A DNA stretch of 37,614 nucleotides from Bacteroidota bacterium (GTDB taxonomy: Bacteria; Bacteroidota; Bacteroidia; Palsa-965): positions 1 to 37,614 of the forward strand of contig JAJTEY010000018.1 of NCBI GenBank assembly GCA_021299855.1, in the 5' to 3' direction. Under the pieces are notes generated by a model. The model saw only the letters and a list, made by a program, of their open reading frames with translations, was not told where the DNA came from and did no database searches. Within the stretch, counting starts at the first letter, position 1. Each line of letters starts with the position of its first letter. Positions 32,875-37,614 of this stretch are shown piece after piece. Position numbers and translations under genes: made by a program.

Positions 32875-33621
32875 ATGATAAGATCAGTAATCGTTGATGA
32901 TTCCGTTGAAGCTGTAAACAGTTTAAAAGCCGACCTTACACAATGGTGTCCGGAGGTTTCACTGATAGGTACCGCAGACAGTGTCAAAGAGGGAATTCAA
33001 CTTATTCAACAAACAAAACCTCAACTGGTTTTTCTGGATATTCAGTTAGGAGATGGAGAAGGATTCGATATCCTTAATGAACTTCAAGATCCGGACATCC
33101 AGGTCATATTTACAACGGGCTTAGATAATCAGGGAATTCGGGCAATAAAATACAGTGCTTTAGATTATTTACTCAAACCTGTTGATCCCGATGAATTGAT
33201 TGAAGCGGTTAAGAAAGCACGCGGTAAAGAATTACAGCAAAGTCTTTCGGACAATTTGAAACTCTTACGAGATTATTTGAGTTCGGGTTCACCTACTCCG
33301 AAGCGCCTTGCCTTAAATAGTGCCGATCGTGTCCATGTAATTCAAACCAATGAAATTATTCGTTGCGAATCGGAGCGCAACTACACCACTTTCTTTTTAT
33401 CTACAGGAAAACAAATTGTGGTGACACGCACTTTAAAAGAGTACGAAGAACTTTTGGAACCGATTGGCTTTGTGCGTGTGCATCATTCGCATTTGATCAA
33501 CATCGAATTCCTCAAAGAATTTGTCAAACAAGATGGCGGTTATGTGCTGATGAAAGATGGCAGTAATGTTCCGGTTTCGGTTAGAAAAAAAGAAGATCTG
33601 CTGCGGATATTAGGTCTATAA
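32875..33621 (+). CDS. LytTR-family response regulator (orphan)
   Basis: The 248 residues are a two-domain response regulator. The receiver (about 1-120) has the acidic pair Asp8-Asp9, phosphoacceptor Asp55 (VFLDIQLGDGEGF), Thr80 and Lys101 (YLLKPVDP). The LytTR DNA-binding domain (about 148-245) includes IIRCESERNYTTFF, RTLKEYEELL, FVRVHHSHLINIEFLKEF and the end VPVSVRKKEDLL. I use the ATG at 32875, which starts on the usual MIRSVIVDDS. No sensor kinase is adjacent. Its targets cannot be deduced, although the divergent small gene is a natural candidate. A strong terminator follows. Confidence 0.94.
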   Translation: MIRSVIVDDSVEAVNSLKADLTQWCPEVSLIGTADSVKEGIQLIQQTKPQLVFLDIQLGDGEGFDILNELQDPDIQVIFTTGLDNQGIRAIKYSALDYLLKPVDPDELIEAVKKARGKELQQSLSDNLKLLRDYLSSGSPTPKRLALNSADRVHVIQTNEIIRCESERNYTTFFLSTGKQIVVTRTLKEYEELLEPIGFVRVHHSHLINIEFLKEFVKQDGGYVLMKDGSNVPVSVRKKEDLLRILGL

Positions 33622-33655
33622 AAAAACGCCTGTGTTCAATAACACAGGCGTTTTT
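33622..33655. terminator. Bidirectional terminator
   Basis: AAAAACGCCTGTGTT (33622-33636) pairs perfectly over 15 bases with AACACAGGCGTTTTT (33641-33655) around a CAAT loop. A-run and T-run flank it, so it can serve the response regulator and the convergent surface-protein gene. Confidence 0.92.
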
Positions 33656-33670
33656 GTTGTATCGCAAACC

Positions 33671-36600
33671 TTATCTCGGTTTCGCAGGTGCAGGAGTTTC
33701 CTGCTTTGGAGTAGTTGTTGGAAGAGAAGGAGCCGGTTTCGTTGCAGGCGTATCTTTCTTGGCTTCCGTCTTTTTCGGTTCTGTTTTCGCAGGCTCCGTC
33801 TTCTTTGGTTCCGTCTTTTGGGGCTCCGTTTTAGAAGGAGTCGATTTGGAAGGCGTGTTTTGTGTGCGGCTATTCGCGTACGTCACAGTTAACGTATTCT
33901 GAGCATACCCAATATTATTCTGCGCCTTCACTTCAATGGTGTTTGTACCCTGATTCAAGTTAGCTGTAAAAGTAACTGTACCGGTCTGCGCATTGAAATT
34001 AATACCCGACATCATGCGAACACCGTTCACTTTAACTCCGAATTGTGAAGCTGAAGTAATTCCTGTAACCTGCATTGTTACCGCCAACTGTTGAGTTGGA
34101 GATGTGTAATTGGTTGTTGACGGTGTTATCAATGTAATAACCGGATCACTTGGTGTAGGAGTCGGTGTCGGTGACGGATTGGTTGGGTTCGTCGGATTCG
34201 GAGGTGTCGGATTCGATGGATTGCTTGGTGGAACAACCGTTGTCTGACCCGGACGTGAATTACCCGGCTGTTGAGTTGGTGTAGGAGAGGGATTGTTATT
34301 ACCAGGATCCTGAGCACCACCGCCCGGACTTGTATTCACCAATTTAATTGTAGTGGCATCATTCGCAGATCCTGCAGAATTAGTTGCAGTAACGGTATAC
34401 ACGTTTGCTCCAGGCACACAATTATCACTAAACGTAACAGTATTCGAAACTGCATTGTAGTTAAACGGAACATCTGTACCATTTAAGCGCTTCACCGTAA
34501 TCTGCGATGCCGATGTAACATTCAACACAGTAGCAATAAGAGTTTGTTGCGGCGTACTAGTAATAAACGGATTCGCAGACGGTGTAGTGATATTCACCAC
34601 AGGAGGTTGCACTACAGGAGCCGGTGTGTAAGCGATAGTTGTTGATTTACTATCTGAACCAACACTGTTTGTACCTGTTACAGTAAATACGTTATTGCCT
34701 GAAGTCAATGTAGCATTGATCGTCACCACTTTTGTTGAGGCGTTGTATGAGAATGAACTTACAGCCGCATTGTTTTGAGTAACAGTAATGTCGCTCTGAC
34801 CGTTCACGTTCAACACTGTTGCAATTACCGTTGTGTTCTGAGTTGGAGAAATAAACGGTGTTGAAGCCGGTGTCGTAATCGTCACAACAGGTGGTGGTGA
34901 TGTCTGAGTGGTCTTGTAAGTAATAACACAAGATTTCGAATTGGTACCGGCAGTATTTGTACCGGTAATAGTCAGATTATTACTACCGCTTACAAATGAT
35001 GCGGGGAATGACACTGTCGCAACACCATTAGCAACATTGAAAGTAAAGTTTGTTACCGGTGCGTTGTTCAAGTTAATTGCAACTTGACTCATCGAAGTAA
35101 CATTAGTTACGGTAGCAGCAATTGTCATCGATGCAGTCTTTGTAGAGTATGGACAAACATTTGGAGACGTAATCGTAACTACAGGAGGCTGCAATGTTTG
35201 TGTCGGATTGTAATTAATAGTAACTACATCAGATGCACTGCCAAAATTATTTGTACCAATTACTTCGTACGTGTTTGCTCCTTGCTGCAAATTAGCCGTA
35301 AATGTTACCTGACCATTTACAGGATTGAACGAGAATCCGGAAATAGCAACACCGTTACGCTTCACCTGTACATTAGCCTGGGAAGTAACATTTACAATTG
35401 TTGCGGTAACATTTGTTGTTGGTGCTAACGATGTAAACGGATCAACTCCGGGATTGGTGATCGTTACTTGCGGAGGAACACCACTGTTGTTCGGATTCGG
35501 ATTATTCTGACTGTAAATAATCGTCTGATTATCAGATGCACTTCCCGCATTATTGGTTGCAATTACAGAATAGGTATTTGTTCCTGCCAGCAAATTGTGC
35601 GAGAAGGTCATCGTGTTTGTTGTCGGGTTGAAATTGAACGCAGTGCTCACCTGTCCATTGATCGTTAAACTGATTTGACTGGATGACAATACACGCTCAA
35701 TACGTACCACCAAATTTTGTGTAGGCACAGTAGCTGTAAACGGATTCGTTGCAGGTGTTGTAAACGATACTATTGGAGGTAACTGAACCGGATTATTAGG
35801 ATTAACCGGAGTCTGATTCGGATTTGGAGGTGGAGGATTCGTCACAACCGGATTTGGATTCGTCGGGTTGTTCGGATTCGGATTGGTGTTATACGAATTC
35901 GGATTCGGAGGAGGCGGAGGAGGATTGTTCGTGGAAGTTGTAGATTCTGCACGACCAAAAGTCCAGCGAATAAACATGCCCGCATAATGATACATGTCGT
36001 TATTAGGAGTAGCAGCCCCAATGTAATCGTGACGCGTACCATCAATAACATCATTCAACGCGAATGTGGTGCGGTGCTCAATTCCAATTGCAAATGCGCG
36101 ACCAAACTGATAACCCATTCCAAAACCTGCAGAAGGCATGAATGACCATTTCGCAGTCGGACTTCCGTCAGCTGCCGTTTCATAAGTATCATCCCACAAT
36201 GCTTCCAGTTGTCCACGAACGATATTATCCATACCAAACTCATTGATGCCGGAATAATTGTACATCATCCCGTTTTCATCCAACTGGTTGGTTGTCGTCT
36301 TCCAGTAGTTCATCCCTACTCCACCAAAGCCATAGAGCAGAAAACCACTTTTACGCAAGCTGTTGCTTCCGATAATTAATTCCAATGCAAACTCATCGTA
36401 TCGGAATTTGTAATTACTGAATACATAACCGCCATTTGAAGCGTAATTGGTTGCACCACTGCTTAACACCGGATTCGATTGCAATCCTGTTAACGCATTG
36501 TAGTTGTAACCATAATTTCTTCCATCCTGAAAACGGAAACGGGCTCCATAATACAACGGACCCGGTTTACTCATTCGGGAATATTTAGTTGCGGTAATGC

Positions 36601-36754
36601 CCCAACCAAATCCACCCAACGGTTTCATGTCGCTGGTTTGGAAGGTTCCGCCCATATTGACGCCCCACCACCATGGGTTGCGTTCTCTTAATGCCTGAGC
36701 ATTGGCCTTTACACCGAGGAAGGTAAACAATGCGATAAAATAAAATAGTCTCAT
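33671..36754 (-). CDS. Surface protein: predicted outer-membrane barrel plus six Ig-like repeats
   Basis: The 1027 residues are built as follows. A signal peptide (1-19) precedes a ~250-residue aromatic/Gly-rich domain (20-268) with the alternating pattern of an OmpA/PorV-like beta-barrel. A Pro/Asn linker (275-325) leads to five tandem ~97-residue Ig-like modules (326-810), each PPxVxITxP...F...xVxNVxS...FxxNxxxxxVTFxxxLxxGxNxYxVxxTNxxGSxS. A second Pro-rich linker (811-870), a sixth module (871-962) and a KTEPKK/KTEPAK tail complete it. The modules resemble extracellular adhesin/Big-type domains. There is no C-terminal secretion signal of the type IX kind. It is probably anchored by the N-terminal barrel with the repeats exposed. 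Function is unknown. Confidence 0.75.
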   Translation of the reverse strand: MRLFYFIALFTFLGVKANAQALRERNPWWWGVNMGGTFQTSDMKPLGGFGWGITATKYSRMSKPGPLYYGARFRFQDGRNYGYNYNALTGLQSNPVLSSGATNYASNGGYVFSNYKFRYDEFALELIIGSNSLRKSGFLLYGFGGVGMNYWKTTTNQLDENGMMYNYSGINEFGMDNIVRGQLEALWDDTYETAADGSPTAKWSFMPSAGFGMGYQFGRAFAIGIEHRTTFALNDVIDGTRHDYIGAATPNNDMYHYAGMFIRWTFGRAESTTSTNNPPPPPPNPNSYNTNPNPNNPTNPNPVVTNPPPPNPNQTPVNPNNPVQLPPIVSFTTPATNPFTATVPTQNLVVRIERVLSSSQISLTINGQVSTAFNFNPTTNTMTFSHNLLAGTNTYSVIATNNAGSASDNQTIIYSQNNPNPNNSGVPPQVTITNPGVDPFTSLAPTTNVTATIVNVTSQANVQVKRNGVAISGFSFNPVNGQVTFTANLQQGANTYEVIGTNNFGSASDVVTINYNPTQTLQPPVVTITSPNVCPYSTKTASMTIAATVTNVTSMSQVAINLNNAPVTNFTFNVANGVATVSFPASFVSGSNNLTITGTNTAGTNSKSCVITYKTTQTSPPPVVTITTPASTPFISPTQNTTVIATVLNVNGQSDITVTQNNAAVSSFSYNASTKVVTINATLTSGNNVFTVTGTNSVGSDSKSTTIAYTPAPVVQPPVVNITTPSANPFITSTPQQTLIATVLNVTSASQITVKRLNGTDVPFNYNAVSNTVTFSDNCVPGANVYTVTATNSAGSANDATTIKLVNTSPGGGAQDPGNNNPSPTPTQQPGNSRPGQTTVVPPSNPSNPTPPNPTNPTNPSPTPTPTPSDPVITLITPSTTNYTSPTQQLAVTMQVTGITSASQFGVKVNGVRMMSGINFNAQTGTVTFTANLNQGTNTIEVKAQNNIGYAQNTLTVTYANSRTQNTPSKSTPSKTEPQKTEPKKTEPAKTEPKKTEAKKDTPATKPAPSLPTTTPKQETPAPAKPR
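33761..33832 (-). repeat. KTEP-type tandem repeat in the tail of the surface protein
   Basis: Residues ~975-998 are four KTEP copies separated by QK, KK or AK, from an imperfect 18-base tandem in the gene. It makes a highly charged, probably disordered end and may vary in copy number between strains. Confidence 0.6.
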
Positions 36755-36809
36755 AGATCCACAATTAGGAGGTTTTCCCTGTTCACGCAGTAATTGTGCC
36801 GAAACACCG

Positions 36810-36840
36810 CAGTGGTTTAAATCAAAAAATCAAACCACTG
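36810..36840 (-). promoter_or_regulatory. Leader hairpin of the surface-protein gene
   Basis: CAGTGGTTT (36810-36818) pairs perfectly with AAACCACTG (36832-36840) around a 13-base A-rich loop. It lies between the surface-protein promoter (36880-36910) and its ATG, in the predicted ~119-base leader. Confidence 0.4.
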
Positions 36841-36879
36841 ATTAACAGACACTTACCTTACAAGAACTTTGATATCTGG

Positions 36880-36910
36880 CAAAGCTAACCAATAGAAGGT
36901 TATCGTACAA
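36880..36910 (-). promoter_or_regulatory. Promoter of the surface-protein gene
   Basis: On the minus strand TTG (36910-36908) is followed after 20 bases by TAGCTTTG (36887-36880), a full TAnnTTTG match. The transcript would start near 36873. Confidence 0.55.
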
Positions 36911-36954
36911 TCGGGAGACTCGCATCGGTGTGAATTCGTAACTTCGGCGCAACT

Positions 36955-37548
36955 GTGGTAGAATACTCCGGAGATATTAAATCAAAGTCAGATCACGAGC
37001 TGGTTGCCGAATTTAAAGCGACCGGAAACAGCATTGTCGTGGGTGAACTTTTTCGCCGGTATAAACATCTGGTTTTGGGGGTCTGTCGAAAATATTTAAA
37101 AGACGACGATGAAAGTCAGGATGTGCAGATGCAAATTTTCGAGAAACTACTCACCGATTTGCACAAACACGAAATCGATCAATTCAAAGCCTGGCTTTAT
37201 ATGGTAACGCGGAATACGTGCCTGATGTATTTACGCAGTTTGAAATCGAAAAAGGCGGGGCAGGCGGAGATGCAAAAAGTTTTGGAGCAGGATATGGAAA
37301 TTGAAAGTTCACTGCATCTTAGTGATGAAGGGAGCAATAACCGGATGCTCGACCTCATGGAACAAATGTTGGAACAACTTCAGGAGACGCAGAAAATTTG
37401 TGTGGATATGTTCTACCTGAAAAAAAAGACCTACAAAGAAATTCATGAAGCTACCGGCTACAGCATGAATGAAGTAAAAAGTTATATCCAGAATGGAAAA
37501 CGCAAGTTGAAATTATTGATGGACCAACAACTCAATGAAAACCGATAA
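36955..37548 (+). CDS. ECF-type RNA polymerase sigma factor (second)
   Basis: This 197-residue sigma factor has region 2 (about 25-90: VVGELFRRYKHLVLGVCRKYLKDDDESQDVQMQIFEKLL, then FKAWLYMVTRNTCLMYLRS) and region 4 (about 140-195: LEQLQETQKICVDMFYLKKKTYKEIHEATGYSMNEVKSYIQNGKRKLK). The linker between them is long and acidic. I use the GTG at 36955, as no in-frame ATG fits. The next gene overlaps its end by 14 bases, as anti-sigma genes often do. It differs from the light-module sigma factor at 26723. Promoter targets unknown. Confidence 0.9.
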   Translation: MVEYSGDIKSKSDHELVAEFKATGNSIVVGELFRRYKHLVLGVCRKYLKDDDESQDVQMQIFEKLLTDLHKHEIDQFKAWLYMVTRNTCLMYLRSLKSKKAGQAEMQKVLEQDMEIESSLHLSDEGSNNRMLDLMEQMLEQLQETQKICVDMFYLKKKTYKEIHEATGYSMNEVKSYIQNGKRKLKLLMDQQLNENR

Positions 37549-37614
37549 GTTCCATATACATCTGCCCGAAGATCCGTGTTTAACGGAATACGAGCTGCAT
37601 GCGTACATCTCGGG
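37535..37614 (+). CDS. Start of a gene overlapping the sigma factor, possible anti-sigma factor (partial)
   Basis: An ATG at 37535, inside the sigma gene's last codons, opens a frame that runs to the window edge (26 codons). The visible residues (MKTDKFHIHLPEDPCLTEYELHAYIS in two parts) contain PCLTEYELHAYISG, recalling the DCLxxxxLxxYxxGxL openings of Bacteroidota zinc-finger anti-sigma and related membrane proteins. Overlap with an ECF sigma gene supports that reading. With so little sequence the identity remains a guess. Confidence 0.45.
   Translation, partial: MKTDKFHIHLPEDPCLTEYELHAYIS

Noticed and set aside
33632-33902. Plus-strand Arg-rich and Gly/Phe-rich frames opposite the end of the surface-protein gene
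   Set aside because: They are antisense of the KTEP repeats and the terminator, and their odd composition reflects those repeats.
1-37614. CRISPR arrays, tRNA or rRNA genes, transposons, prophage or defence genes
   Set aside because: No regularly spaced repeats, cloverleaf-like sequences, transposase motifs or phage genes were found on either strand.

Overview
The window looks like chromosomal DNA of a Bacteroidota bacterium, probably in the Chitinophagales/Sphingobacteriia neighbourhood. This rests on the gene families, on several -7 boxes of the Bacteroidota form TAnnTTTG, on A-rich leaders with little Shine-Dalgarno signal, and on the run birA | rsfS-ftsH-LUD-cdsA(-psd). The genus is not determinable by eye. 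Genes are densely packed: no gene-free stretch exceeds about 200 bases, and I saw no tRNA, rRNA, CRISPR array, insertion sequence or phage gene.

Layout. 1-584: start of a DUF349 protein (minus). 781-3327: a phenylacetate-pathway paaZ broken by a small out-of-frame deletion, then a DinB-like protein. 3331-8501 (minus): phoH-purC, then a secreted M61-like protein that has lost its zinc motif, a Rieske protein and panB. 8594-10435: SAM-hydroxide-adenosyltransferase-like protein, an ABM-domain protein and, convergent, biotin ligase. 10515-16942 (plus): rsfS with a histone-H1-like tail, ftsH, a LUD protein, cdsA, glutamate dehydrogenase and phosphatidylserine decarboxylase. 17027: a small exported Lys/Cys-rich protein. 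17323-23433 (minus): a tightly packed run of rpsT, radC, wecB, polysaccharide deacetylase, GNAT, upp, a membrane protein and a YjjG-like phosphatase. The rpsT/radC boundary looks like a deletion scar that replaces the tail of S20 and removes the start of RadC. 23507-25577 (plus): selU-selD, for tRNA selenouridine.

25666-32450 (plus) is the most coherent accessory unit, a light-response and photorepair module. It holds a CarH/LitR-type MerR regulator with a B12-domain Wx9EH motif, an ECF sigma factor behind a duplicated 43-bp operator-like repeat, folE, an SDR lacking its catalytic Tyr, a 55-aa DUF2256 zinc-ribbon gene hidden between larger genes, cryptochrome-DASH, an SRPBCC protein, a DUF2805/TIGR03643 protein and an iron-sulfur PhrB-type photolyase. 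The inferred logic is that a B12-bound repressor releases the sigma gene in light, and the sigma factor drives photolyases and pterin supply.

32445-37614: an unknown small protein, an orphan LytTR response regulator, a 1027-aa surface protein (predicted beta-barrel, six Ig-like repeats, KTEP tail), a second ECF sigma factor and the start of an overlapping gene, possibly its anti-sigma factor.
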